A stretch of 64,000 nucleotides of DNA from Paramecium pentaurelia (lineage: Eukaryota; Ciliophora; Oligohymenophorea; Peniculida; Parameciidae), in contig CAJJDO010000159.1 of assembly GCA_905183005.1 (NCBI GenBank), positions 1-64,000 on the forward strand, read 5' to 3'. The notes under the pieces are model-generated. The model was not told where the DNA came from, made no database searches, and saw only the letters and a list, made by a program, of their open reading frames with translations. Numbering within the stretch: the first letter of the stretch is position 1; each line of letters begins with the position of its first letter. Positions 12,548-24,361 of this stretch are shown piece after piece. The position numbers were made by a program, and so were the translations under genes.

Positions 12548-13453
12548 ATGCACAATTACAACGTCGATCATAAATATAAGTTTTAGACCCGTATAGGTAA
12601 TTGGTTTGAAGAATGGGAATTAGATGAAACAAAGTGATAATATGTGTATAAATTATTTAGGAAAAAGGACTACTTAAAAAATAGATAAAATGGATAACTG
12701 GCAAGCATAGTGAAAGACACAAAGACAAATTTCAGTTTAAGATTAGCATCTCTATCTTTTCCTTAAGATGATTACGTCCATTTTGGGTTTCATTTGATGC
12801 TTTAAAATTTAAAGACTTAAGGATTTTTGTCAATAGATATTTAAGAGAGATTGAAAATAGGAGAGGAAGCATACAATATTACAACTGCATAAACTTCACA
12901 ACCTACAGTGAGATCAGTATTTGTTATAATTCCTTATACTAAAGAACCTAATTACTATGGAGATGATATATTACATTATGGATAACATTTCAGAATTGTG
13001 GCAAATCCTAGAATATCTAATAATAAAACATTTTATCTACATTCACTTCCATAAACACCAACAAGATGTGCTAAGATATCTAGAAAATAGGAAGTATGTG
13101 CAATAGAGAGTGATGTATTCAATACAGTTTGGAAATTGGAATATGCTGATCCAAAAATAAGATTTGAAATGGAAGGATAACCAGTTAGATCAGATGATAC
13201 TGTTTTGATTAAACATTCTTTTACTTAACATTGGTTAGCTAGTGATGATATTATATATTAAAATGATTTTGGAAGAGAAAGAGAAGTTTTTGTGCATTCT
13301 TATTAATGTTTAAACAAAACTTAAAACTTAATTGCTGAAAAAGAAGGGAGAACTACTATTGATATTCCTTTAAGAAATCAAGAGTAACAGAATAGGTTAT
13401 TTTAATAGACCATAAAATTTATGGAAATTTTAGGTGGCTAAAAATAAAAGTGA
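12548..13453 (+). CDS. CFAP161: Cilia- and flagella-associated protein 161
   Basis: One 27-nt intron (12634-12660) splits the gene; the spliced ORF is 292 residues, close to the animal protein. Family features visible in order: GNWFEEWELDE at the N-terminus, KDYLKNRQNG, the GDDILHYGQHFRI segment, VWKLEYADPKIRFEMEGQPV, then LIKHSFTQHWLASDD and FGREREVFVHSYQ. CFAP161 is known as a microtubule inner protein of ciliary doublets. The intron begins GTG rather than the usual GTA, but without it the ORF stops after 28 codons and the match is lost. Only 19 bases separate its stop from the next ATG, and the next two genes are also ciliary in type. Confidence 0.88.
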
Positions 13454-13472
13454 ACAATTTGATGAATCTGTA

Positions 13473-14123
13473 ATGGATGACAATAGAAATGTAAAGAATT
13501 TAATGATAAGAGTAAAATAATAAATTACAGGAAAAGGAGCCTATGGATTAAGAGGATTAACAAAAATATTTATGGAAATGGATTAAAATAATAGTTATAA
13601 TATATAAAATATTATTTTAGATGGTGTAGTTGAATATAATGATTTTAAATGGGGATTGAGGAATTTTGGATTGAATCTATCAGAAGATGAGACCAAAATG
13701 ATTTTCTAAACATTTGATAAAAATGGCAATGGTAAAATTGAGTTCAATGAATTTTTGGATGCTTTTAGAGTAAATATCTAAATTAAATAAGTCATAAATG
13801 AATGAAAAAAGATTGTATTATGTATAAAGAGCATATGCATCGATTGAGCAAAGAGCAGGTAAAGTCACTTTAGAAACTATGGGTCGATTGATTAACGTAA
13901 AGGAACATCCAGATGTTTTGAAAGGATATAAAACTGAAAGGCAAGTATTCTAGGACTTTGTATCTAATTGGAATAAATCTAATCCTGATAAAGTGATACA
14001 ATTTTAAGAGTTTGGAGAATTTTATTAAGTAATGACTGTATGTTTATAGTATAGGATGTATCATCTTCTGTGCAGTAGGATGAAACTTTTGAGGCTATAT
14101 TAAAGAAATCGTGGAATTTATGA
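13473..14123 (+). CDS. Calcyphosine-like EF-hand protein
   Basis: Spliced length is 191 residues after removing introns of 27, 22 and 26 nt. The first part (KQQITGKGAYGLRGLTKIF) matches the calcyphosine start, followed by EF-hand loops MDQNNNGVVEYNDF and FDKNGNGKIEFNEF, the segment RRAY-like (YVQRAYASIEQRAG), and a C-terminal DVSSSVQQDETFEAILKKSW that matches the family's ending. Calcyphosines are small Ca2+ sensors, the CAPSL branch being associated with ciliated cells. The second intron (13770-13791) ends AAG. The length is close to animal calcyphosine. I considered fusion with the CFAP161 gene upstream; no intron joins the two frames, so they are separate. Confidence 0.8.
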
Positions 14124-14142
14124 TAATTATTAATAATACATA

Positions 14143-15285
14143 ATGAGCATTAGATTATAAGACATGAAGTTATTTCTTGTTAAAGACGACTAACCAGTCA
14201 AAATAGAATTGAAATAACAAGATGATATTCTATTCAACCTTGTTACTAAAGCAGGTTTTTATACCAGAATAGCTTTTAGATCGATCACCAATCAATATTT
14301 TAGTTCCAGTAATTGAAGGCAATTAACCTATTACAATTAAAGTAAATGATTACAATGCTGAAATCCTTCCAGACAATCTTGAAATGTAGTCAACATATAA
14401 ATTGCTACTTGAAAATGGGTAACTTAATTAAGAACCTATTTAATCTGGAGATACTTTTGCATTGTCATTCAAAGTTCGAAATGGAAATACAAATACTTAA
14501 GGAATAACAGGAAATTCAGTAATGAATGGATCAACCCTATCAACTTTATAACTATCCTAATTGAGACACAAATTGGTTGAATAAGGTAAAGGAACATCAA
14601 TGTATTAATCTGCTTCATCTCTCAGACACAGTATACCTGAAGTATCTTTTTCAAAAGCTCAGAGGTTAGTATTATCATTATTATTATAGATTCGATAAAA
14701 ACTTAACTCTCAAAACTGAATTCAATTACAGTATTCCTGATACTATAGGATCATAAGGCAGATAAACTGGTTTCGGATATGGCAATAAATTCATTTCTCC
14801 TTTATATGTTCAAAGAAATGCTGAACAGAATCCACCTCCTGATGCATATTTCAATGAAGAAACCAAATAACCCACCAAATATCGAAAAACAAATTGGTCT
14901 TAAAGTGAGAGATTCAAAATGTCATAAACTGTTCAAGGACCTAGTCCTAATTCCTATGATGTTACATAAATTATTGGTTAAAATAAAGTAAATTAAAAAA
15001 TGGATAATTTAATTATAGCCCTCTTGTACTATTGGAGCTAGAATAAAGCCATTAGCTACATTTTAAGAAAAGGTTCCTGCCTCTAATACTTATGAAATTA
15101 AAACTTAAATTATTGAGCCTTCAAGATTTAATAAGATAACACTTGGATATGGTAACAAGTCTGATTTCACCAAAAATGATAAAACTCCTGGACCTGGTAC
15201 TTATGAATAACCTTCAGTTTTTAAAAATATGTCTTCTTCTATATTAAATAATGGAACATTAAGAACAAATGTAATGAGAAAATGA
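14143..15285 (+). CDS. SHIPPO/STPGR-repeat ciliary protein (ODF3-like)
   Basis: Three introns (14255-14279, 14665-14689, 14988-15018) give a 353-residue product. The C-terminal half carries proline/glycine repeats of the SHIPPO type: GPSPNSYDV, PSCTIGARIKP, TPGPGTYEQP and GFGYGNKF/LGYGNKSDF. Such proteins bind axonemal or sperm-tail microtubules, many inside the doublet lumen. The first 100 residues (IELKQQDDILFNLVTKA and a Ser/Thr/Gln-rich linker) are not recognised. The start gives a 19-base gap to the preceding gene; a second in-frame ATG seven codons later (MKLFLVKDD) is an alternative. Confidence 0.75.
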
Positions 15286-15580
15286 TATTAAGTCTAAATT
15301 TAAAGATTTCATTTTATTATTTATATTTAATGAAATATTTTTTACTAAATTGATTTTTGCATCACTCCATTACCTATATATTATTGATAATGCCATTAAA
15401 AAGATAATAATATATATCAATTTGCTAAGTTTTTTCAATAATTATAAGAAATAAGTTAATATGCTGTTTAGCTCTATCAATTTATTTGAAATTACCTCAA
15501 ATGTTCTGTTAATAAGGTATGGAAGATAATTTTATAAGATTATAATTTTAAGAAATATAAATACATATAATTGTTTGAGC
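15286..15580. other. AT-rich stretch without a gene
   Basis: Short open frames on both strands, none with a start, stop and protein-like composition. Nothing assigned. Confidence 0.5.
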
Positions 15581-16051
15581 TCAGTTAGACAAACTTAAGC
15601 CACACAAAATTGATTAAATAATCTACTCTTTGAAATTATCATTCTTCAAAAGACATAATTTGATTATGTAATTTAAATATATTATCAATAATCTTAGAAT
15701 CGATTATCGAAAGTTTGATATGATTTTTAAAGCATCCTATCCTATTTCTAATAAGTATGGCAGATAGAAGAAGATATATCTTGTTATTGTTTGCTGAGAA
15801 TTTACAAAACTCAAAAATTTGGAAAATTCATTAAAAAAATATGAATTCTATAACTCTAAAAGTATTGCTGCAAGTATTAGAATTATATAGAATGTATATT
15901 TCCATCTATAACAGTTGATCTGGAACCCATAATTTTGAGTGCAAACATAAATATCATTACTTTGAGATTCTGGTGTATTGCAAGAGTCTTTTATAGATAT
16001 TTTATTTATAAGTTCTCCTGGGGTCCAATTAGATTATTATAATTCTATTTT
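15581..16051 (-). pseudogene. Fragment of a cysteine-containing membrane protein
   Basis: An open stretch of about 155 codons between TGA stops, with no ATG start. It reads NWTPGELINKISIKDSCN, then CTQNYGFQINCYRWKY followed by a hydrophobic segment (FYIILILAAILLEL) and two weaker hydrophobic stretches. This would suit the end of an ectodomain followed by membrane helices. Immediately upstream, in another frame, GNPDNIINQRNCQYQINDY looks like the continuation, so a frameshift is likely. Not recognised as a known family; probably decayed. Confidence 0.35.
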
Positions 16052-16532
16052 TCATCAGAATGTAATCATTTATTTGATATTGACAATTTCTCTAATTTAT
16101 TATATTATCGGGATTCCCTTTGTATGAAATATGTACATTTAGAATAGAACAAGAGTAAATGTAATAAAAATTTAAATTATTTCTATTTGATGTAATTAAA
16201 TTTAATTAGAAGAGTTCACCATGAAAACTAATAGAAATCTAAACTTCTTGATAATTATGAATATTATAATGATAGAAAAAAATTCATTTTAATAAAAAAT
16301 TATAATCATAAATTGTACTTGTTCCTAGTCTGCATCAAATTCATATCGTAAATAGAAATAGAAATAGAAATTTCGATTACTTAGAAATCATGTATAAAAT
16401 TTTTAATAGAATTACTATAAATTTGTTATAATACTAGTTTGAAGATAAAAAATATTTGTACTCTTTATTTAATAAATATGGAATGTAAATTGCTTTGTAT
16501 TTGGAGAACAGGATAAATTCTTTGTATCAATA

Positions 16533-16865
16533 ATGTTTTTTGTTAGAGTATTTAATAGAATTTATGAATAAATTATTGAATATTATAATAATTATCAAAA
16601 TTTACTAATGCAATTTAAAAAATAGTGGTAAACAAAAGAGAATAAACTAAATTTGTAATTAATTGAAGATTTTATATCGCAAATTAAAAAGTAATTAAAA
16701 TAGTATTGCAAAAAAATACAAGTCATCTTAATATATTTAGATTCATTTAATTAAAAAAGTAGGTCTAATATTACAAGGGATAGAATTTGTTAATCTATTA
16801 CAAAGTTATTTATATTTTGCTAAAATTTGGAATGCATATTAATTATATTACAAAAAACAAATTGA
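16533..16865 (+). CDS. Hypothetical protein or gene fragment, 110 aa
   Basis: ATG to TGA, open in the ciliate code, with protein-like composition: FNRIYEQIIEYYNNYQNLL, a lysine/glutamine-rich helix, then SNITRDRICQSITKLF. The frame is also open about 80 bases upstream. Another open stretch in a different frame follows directly (KLIEFNNEFIQYFKRN, to about 17045), so this may be part of a broken or unspliced longer gene. No domain recognised. Confidence 0.3.
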
Positions 16866-17172
16866 TTGAGTTCAATAATGAATTTATACAATATTTCAAA
16901 AGGAATTGTAAGATGAAGAATATCAGCAATATATATAATTGGAAGATTGATTTTCATTGTTTAGCTCTATTTTGGATATTATATAAAGCATAATTTTTAA
17001 TGGTGGTCAAAAAATAATAATTAAAAAAAATCCTTTTATATAATTGATCCCTAAGACAATCAGATTGTTAATTACATAGTATTATATAAGGAAGTTTGTT
17101 AAAAATGATAGAATTTGGGGTGTAGAAAGCTGCAAGAAAATTAAATGATTGAATTTAATTAAATCTAAATAA

Positions 17173-18264
17173 ATGTCAACACAAAAATCTGAAAAATCTA
17201 TAAAAAATCATTAATAAGATGAAAAGTTGAAGAAATTGTTTATGAAAATAACTCTAAATTCATTACGCAAGTATTTTAACACTAAATAACTTCCATATCA
17301 TCCCTTGATTACTTGCGTAAGCATTAAACCAGGATGCATCAATCGATGTGCCTCTCTTTAATCATATCCTAATTAATCTGTATGGAAATCTCTTCTAGAG
17401 TTACCTAATGAAATGCAACAAGAAGTTGTTGAGTTTCTAATAAATGAGTTGAATGTCAAATAATAAAAATTCTCATCAAAATTTTTAATAGAAGGCTAAG
17501 AAAGGATAAGGAATAACTTTGACTTTTAGAGCTTTTACAAAGAGCCAATTAAGCCTGACATCCTACCAAATGATAATTAATCAGATTCTAAAAAAGTCGA
17601 AGACATTGAAATTAAGGATGATGGAACTAAGATAAAATAAAAGAAATGGTTCAAAGGGGAAGACTTTGTAAGTGAATCAAAGTAAATTGCAACATAGATG
17701 AGATTATGTAATCAAATTCCTCCATTAGTAACAGTCAATTCAATTCATTATCACAAAATGAGAAGTCTTCTAGAAAAAATTAAGGAATAGAAATTTAAAC
17801 AGTCAGAGGAAATGAAAATCTTTGTAGAAGAACTTGAGAAGTTTATTTAAAAGGACCCAAAATCAATGGAACTTAAAAAAAAGAAGAAGATTAAAAAATC
17901 TAATGATAAAAAGGATCATCAACATGATGATTAAGAATCCATTTAAAGATCAAAATCACTTTAAGATGAAGTTAAAGTCGAAGATAATTCAGCCTAAGAT
18001 TTCCTTGATCAATTCAAAATGAAAATTAAATAGATTGAACCTGGGGTTGTTCTATACCTTCCATAATATAAAAAAATAGATCCTTAATACCATCAATATT
18101 ACAAAAATCTAGAAGATAGTTATTTCAAAGATTTGTATTATAAGGTAAAGGTTGAAGAAATAGTACTAAATACTAAAAATATCTTAAGGTTCGCCAGACA
18201 AGTTTTTCAAAATTTAGATTTTATTATTCCATACAAGCAAGAAAACCTAAATTCTTTGAAATGA
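17173..18264 (+). CDS. Hypothetical lysine-rich charged protein, 363 aa
   Basis: A single-exon ORF, intact from ATG to TGA. N-terminal third: LITCVSIKPGCINRCASL, with three cysteines close together, then LPNEMQQEVVEFLINELN. The middle is acidic and basic by turns with a likely coiled coil (SLLEKIKEQKFKQSEEMK and EELEKFIQKDP), then the basic run LKKKKKIKKSNDKK. The C-terminal part is YLPQYKKIDPQYHQYY followed by a conserved-looking helix. I do not recognise the family and assign no function. Its codon use is less AT-biased than the surrounding non-coding DNA, supporting a real gene. Confidence 0.75.
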
Positions 18265-19686
18265 ATATGCATATTTACAAAATTTAACTTATTTCTACAT
18301 AAAATTTTTAATAGTTTTTAAATAATACTATTTTTAATTATCAGTTTATAATTTTAATAATCCTAATCTTAATTATTAATTTAAAATATACTTGATTTCC
18401 TATAAGTTAGTATTAATTATCCAAAAATAAGATTTATAGTATATTATTATAATTACTATCTTAATAGAAATTCTAAATATCTGTATAATTGTTTGTATTG
18501 AAAAATATATATAAGTATAATTGCTGTCCAATTTTAGTTAGACTTAAGATTTCTTTAAGGAACTTGTAAATAAAGAATATTAGATCAAAATATAGAACTA
18601 ATTAATATATAACAGATCAATAATTTGAATTATAATAAACTTTGAGTTAGATGTGTAGGATTAATTAAAGCAAGAATTTACAGTTAATAGAATTAGTTAA
18701 GTATTATCAATATTTTAAGTTTTAATTTAATATAAATAGAATAGAATAATAATGTTCAGTCAGTTTAAATTTTAATAGTAGTTTAAAATTCTATAAACCA
18801 TATATTTTTTAATAGAATTTAATAGTATATATTAGAGAAATTTGTATAACTAGAATTATTGAGCATTTCTTAAATAATATTTAAATAACTAATTAAAAAT
18901 TCAAATAATATTTATTCATTTAATATAAAGAGTTTTCTATTAATAATATTAATTTTAATTTATTTTTAATAAAACCTTATTCAGAATATAGTTTATAATT
19001 AAAAATATTTGATATCATCTAAGTGTTATGAAGAATTATGAAATAATAAGATTTTGTTCAAATTAATATTAAATACTTATATGTCCAAAAATTTTGGAAA
19101 GTTACCAAATTATCAATTAATAAATTAACAAGTGTTTAAAGTATTCAAAGAACTTATAATTTATATATTCCTCTTAATTAATGCGATTGTATAATAATAA
19201 TTAAAGAATATCTAGACTAGAAAGTTTAATTATAGGATAAATTTTAAAATTATAATAAGGAAATTCAAGTGATTGGATGTAGAATTTTAGTGTAATTCAA
19301 GATCAAGAAATTTAAATATTCATATATATATATATATTAATAAGGTTTTGATGATGAATAAAATTGTTAATCATAATCATTAAAGAGAATAGAATATAAA
19401 AATATTTTAATTTTTGAATTATATTTTATACTACAGTTTAATAAATTATAATGATTAAGAATTATCTAATATAGATTATTTTTTTTAATTAGGTAAATTT
19501 TAATTGATATTTATTATTACTGGATATTATTGATTTTAGGTTGTAAAAATAATTAAAATATTTATAACCAAATTTTTAATTGTAAATTTAATTTAGGCGC
19601 ACATATTATAATTAAAATAGTGCGGTTAATGAGAGAGGAAGAAATAATAAAATTATATGTAGGATTTCTTATTTATAAGTGATTGC
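18265..19686. other. Long AT-rich region without a recognised gene
   Basis: About 1.4 kb of very AT-rich sequence with many TGA codons in all frames. It contains a short AT dinucleotide run near 19324-19338. No coding stretch, RNA gene or repeat family could be supported. Confidence 0.5.
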
Positions 19687-20604
19687 ATGTAACCTATTAT
19701 TAAGAAGGTAAAACTAGACCTTTTTAATTCATTTGAAGATGAAACGATGTCAGCTATCATTAAAAAAGAGTAGCCATCTTTTATACCCTTTTTAAGCTTA
19801 AGATAAAAATTTGGAATACATCAAAAAGGTGGGTTTTATCCACTTCCAAAAAAATATGCATGTCTTTTAGATTTATGCAAGAGAATTGAAATGAATTACT
19901 TAAGAAATTAATGTTAAATATAGTTTACTGTACAAAATAATTTTACAGAAATCATTTAAGTTCTTCAATTGTTAAATTTAGATCCTAATTTATACAAATT
20001 GAAAGTGATTTAGGATGGGATAGTTATTTAGCATCCCTTATAAAATAATTTTAACAAGAATGATAATAAAACAATTGTAAAATGTAGTTAAGAATAGAAA
20101 TAATTATCTGAATAAATTGAGAATAGAATAAAATTACTAAGATAGAAATTAGATTAATAAGTATAAATAAAACATAAAGAGCATTTAACAATAAATAATT
20201 GTGAAGATTTTGAATAATTCGGATCTTAATTTAAAATCTATCATAATGACTTTGATTTGAATGATTCACCTGATGTAAAGCCAATAAAATTGAAAAAACA
20301 AATATTTTCTAAAGAATTAATATAGTTTCATATTGACATATTAAATTGTCTAATTGAACACTACGATAAAAGAGGTGTTAGTTTCATGTTTTATGATAAT
20401 ATAGTTACAATACTTAGTGTTCATTTGAATAAAGTTAAAAGTGAAATAGAAAAAGGATTAAAAAATATAATGAATTTGATACCAGATAAAATGAACATTC
20501 TTATGGATCATATAAATAAATAAAGATGGATGATTTAGTTAGATAGAGCTTCTTTATTGTAATTAAATAAGTAAATTATATTGAATTAATTTTTGTGTTA
20601 TTGA
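19687..20604 (+). CDS. CDT1-like DNA replication licensing factor
   Basis: A single-exon ORF of 305 residues. Residues about 45-115 read GFYPLPKKYACLLDLCKRIE and later FTEIIQVLQLLNLDPNLYKL, the pattern of the CDT1 geminin-binding/winged-helix region (LP-KY--L--L... then the helix ending in a predicted I-P--Y). Near the C-terminus comes a second winged-helix-like segment, KSEIEKGLKNIMNLIPDKM, matching the place where CDT1 ends its MCM-binding domain with an L--L-PDW-like motif. CDT1 loads MCM helicase at origins. The middle is a Gln-rich linker. The protein is shorter than animal CDT1, lacking a long N-terminal regulatory tail. The assignment rests on pattern only. Confidence 0.5.
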
Positions 20605-20857
20605 TATTTATAATAAAACACAATATATTATATTAAAAGTTTTATACTTATAAATTGTTAAATAAAAAATAATCTAGTCCTTTAAAAATTTTAGTATATA
20701 AAAATATTAATAAATAATAATATTAATAGATATTCTAATCTCTCATATTTATTCTTATCTTCATTATTTAGTAAATAAAAATAGATAAAATAATATTTTT
20801 GATTATACAGCAATTTTTATATAATAACAATATAAAACGGATTAATAATATAAACAA

Positions 20858-21629
20858 ATGAAATATATAGCTATCCTTCTCTTAGTATTGGTATTAACGA
20901 ATGGAGCAAATATTAGAAAACATAAACAAAATAAAGGAACTAAGCATACTTAAGATTTAGTACAAATTGAGTAATAAATTGTTAAAATTGCATTATAGAT
21001 CTGAAAATGTTGGAAATTCTTATGATTTAAGTAATAATGTTGGAGTTATATCCTCATAAGAAATGGTTGTTAATGCTTTAACAAATTAGGACAGAATTGA
21101 AAAGGCTGAATCTAAAGAAAGAAATGCTATTCATAATGCTTTGAATAAATCTCATAAATCTTTTGTATAAGTTAGTGATAATGAAAATTAAGTTTATGTA
21201 GAAGAAACTTTAGATTAAACTCCTAAAAAAGAAATTAATTTTGCAGATTTATTTACAAATGATGGTTCATCACCTGATATGGGAAAATAAGCTCTTATTG
21301 AAGATTCTCCATCTCCTCCTATGGTTTATATTCAATAAGATGATAATTTAGATTATGTTAGAGCAATTGATAAATTAGATTTGTTAGATGAGAATGGTTA
21401 ACCACTTTAATTACTTCCAGAAGAATTATCACTTTTGGAAATGTCTTAATTTGAAAGTAGATTCTAATAAACTGAGACTCCATAAATGGAATAAGCACCA
21501 AGTTGGAATTTAGAAACTGCATATGAAAAGACTCCAGGTTAAAGTGAATTATCACCAGAAGAATTATAAAGACAAACTGATCAAATGGTTGATAGTTTAA
21601 GAGGAGAGCTTGAAAATGAAGATATTTGA
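20858..21629 (+). CDS. Secreted acidic protein with signal peptide, 247 aa
   Basis: It starts with a clear signal peptide, MKYIAILLLVLVLTNGANI, with likely cleavage near the Gly-Ala. One 28-nt intron (20971-20998) follows; the spliced ORF is 248 codons with stop. The mature part is acidic and rich in Glu, Asp, Gln and Pro (EDSPSPPMVY, LLPEELSLLEM, ELSPEELQRQTDQM), has no further membrane helix, no cysteine, and no recognised domain. It could be a secretory-granule or lumenal protein. It does not show the features of the trichocyst matrix protein encoded elsewhere in this window. Only 29 bases separate it from the next gene. Confidence 0.75.
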
Positions 21630-21658
21630 TCAAGCAAATATAATAAAATAAATATATA

Positions 21659-23598
21659 ATGAAGAAACATTTTAACTATGAAATTTCTTTTGAGTAGCTA
21701 AATGGTAGAATGCCTCCTACAAATACTCCTTGTGATAAATAACCAATCATACATTTCGATTCTAATGTACATGTATTTTGGCCTAGTGATCAAAAATTTT
21801 ATACATCATTAGAATTGAAAAATTTCGTCAAATAAGACTTCTTCAATCATCCATTAGTATAGCATTTAAAACCACTGATACATCGGAAACCAATTCAAAA
21901 ATAATATCTAATTAGACAGTTTGAAGATCCATTAGTAGTAATGTATTTATTTTTACAGTCTTAAGATGGAAAAGAAAAGAGAAATCCTCAAAAATTTATC
22001 ATGGTTTGCTAGTATAAAAAATAACTCTAATGAATTTGCTAAGACTCTTAAATTTAGACTAAATCAATTATCATAATAAAATTATAATTAGATCAGCAAA
22101 ATTATTATAGAACTACTTACATAAAAATAGTAAATAAATTATTTTAACATATTTAGAAAAGATGAAATAATCACATTCATTGAAGAATTAATTAATATAG
22201 CTGCAAATTAAAATAAATTTCGTTAATTGTATAGTTAATTAATGAAAGAAATAATTAAAAATACAAATTCTTATTAATTATTAGATAGTTATTTAAATAC
22301 TTTTATTTATAATTAAGAAAATTATGAAGACTTTCAAAATTCATATAATAAAGATGACGAAATTGTAGTATTGACTAAAAGAAAATAAAATTTTATTGGA
22401 AGTAATATATTTTATTATTTAGAATATAAATTTATTGTCCATCTTTATAAAGATAGAGTTATTAAAATATATTACATTAATAATTCTATCATCTAATTAC
22501 AAAATAGATTAATCTTTCTTTTAGACAATCAACATTTATAACAATTCTTTACCGATGAAATTGTTGAGTCTCTACTTGATATTATTTCAACAAGTATCCA
22601 TAATTAAAATTATAGTGAAGAATGATCTATTTATTAAATAATATAGAGAGGATACTTAATTAGAATAGGATTTCATTACATTTTTAAAATAAAAAGAATA
22701 TGGTTAATGGAATAAAGATTAATTTTGCTTTTCTCCAAAAGGAATTAGAATTCTGTAAATTAATAATGAATTATTTTAGATTATGTTGGATTGAAAAACG
22801 AGTTTCATCATAAAGATTAAAATTATTGATTGGTAATCTATTGGAAAAAATAGATAATAATTGGAAAAATAAAAAATAAAATTCTAAAAAGAAAATAGAT
22901 AATTCTGAATCAAGTGATTCTGATATTGAAGAATTACCATTAAAATAAAAACCTTCAATTAAATTAAATGTTTAAAATTTAGATTTAATAAATGAAGAAG
23001 AAAATGATTTTTCAGTTTAAAAATAACCTACAATTAAATAGATACATTCTAATTTAGAAAGAATATTTTTAATCAAATAAACTTAAGACTATTATTAAGA
23101 AATATTAAAATTATATTCTTCAATAAAATAATCAGAATTAATAATTTCATTTTGGAATTGTTATTTAAAATTAATAACTAGAATAACTTCTGATAATACT
23201 TAAAAAGTTGAGTATGCTTACAAAATTTACTCAAAAACAAATGAAGATTTCATTAAAGAATTAATCTTATAGCAAATTCAAATTAGATTATCTGAAGTAA
23301 TTTACGATATCATTGACTCCAAATTTGGAGTTAATTTTATGATTAATATTCTAAAACCATTTATTGAATAAGATATTAAATAACTTCAACTCTTTTTGCA
23401 AATTGAAATTAATGAAGAAACTCAAGACTTTTTGGTTATATTAATACCAAAATTAGTATCTGCTTAAAATGTATTTATTATTATTTATTATATTAGATTT
23501 AAATTGTTGAAAATATAGAATTCTTATAGAATTTTCTCATCGCTAATTTATTACTTAATAAAGATCAATATAGTAAAGTTATGGATAATATAAAATGA
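21659..23598 (+). CDS. Hypothetical protein, 617 aa, helical
   Basis: Three introns are needed: 28 nt (21938-21965, ending AAG), 32 nt (GTGAAG...ATATAG, around 22616-22647) and 26 nt near 23472-23497. With them the ORF is exactly 618 codons. Recognisable stretches: HVFWPSDQKFYTSLELKNF at the N-terminus, ILKNLSWFASIKNNSNEF, a helical middle, an acidic Ser/Asp patch (NSESSDSDIEELPLKQKP) and a second helical half (FWNCYLKLITRITSDN). No catalytic motif or named domain is seen; a HEAT-like or helical scaffold is possible. If the second intron is wrong, this would be two genes. Confidence 0.6.
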
Positions 23599-23712
23599 TA
23601 GAAATTTTGATAATTAATATTTTTGAGACATTAAACATTTCTATAATACATTCTAAATTTGTTTAACATTCTATTTTTATTTATTTTTTATTCAACCTAG
23701 CTTTTAGCATCC

Positions 23713-24361
23713 TCAAGTAATTTCTTTTTAATTTTTGTTAAAATTTCTGATTTAATCTGTAAAATTATCAATTTTCTTAAGTGTGCTAAGATCTATGGCT
23801 ACCTTTTTTTTAAATGAGATTAATACATTTAGAATATCAATAAATTTAGTTTAATATTTTTTAAGAAGAAATTGAGTAGATTTCATTATAATAAATTCTA
23901 ATTTTTAATAGATTTTTTCATTTTTAGATCATTAAAATATTTATTAAATAACTTATTTTTGGAACAGATGAGGTAATAGAATAAATTTTTAACAGAAACC
24001 ATTTAAGAATTTCTTTCTATCAATAATAGACATTTTATTATTTCCTCTAAAAAGTTTTTTTCCAGGTAAATTTGGGATATAGCATTCAGAACAATAGTTG
24101 AGCTAAAAAGTTTATTTAAAGCTAAGAAATTCTTGCATCTATGATGTACTTAAAAGTTTTTATGTTTTTCAGATCCTTTAATTATATAATTAGTTTGTTT
24201 TGAAAATAAAGATTGAAAAGTAGTTTGAGACTCAACTATGTCAATGATATTTTAAAACATTTATTATATAAATTATATTTAACTAACAAAATATTTGATG
24301 AAATAGAAGGTTTCATAAATATCTCCAGATAAATTATATGCTAGTTTATTGAAAAGGAAAA
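23713..24361 (-). pseudogene. Helical protein fragment, probably broken
   Basis: The minus strand holds an open stretch of about 160 codons (KLAYNLSGDIYETFYFIKYF, FQVHHRCKNFLALNKLF, LLLIERNSQMVSVKNLFYY) ending at TGA 23885-23883. A second frame starting at the overlapping ATG continues to a TGA at 23715-23713 (FIDILNVLISFKKKVAIDL, IDNFTDQIRNFNKNQKEI). No intron I could find joins the frames, and the first stretch lacks a clear start; its upper end would also overlap the phosphatase gene on the other strand. A decayed TPR-like or helical protein gene is my best reading. Confidence 0.35.

Noticed and set aside
13440..13475. CFAP161 fused to the calcyphosine-like protein
   Set aside because: No intron of acceptable size joins the frames; a TGA stop and a new ATG 19 bases later explain the data better.
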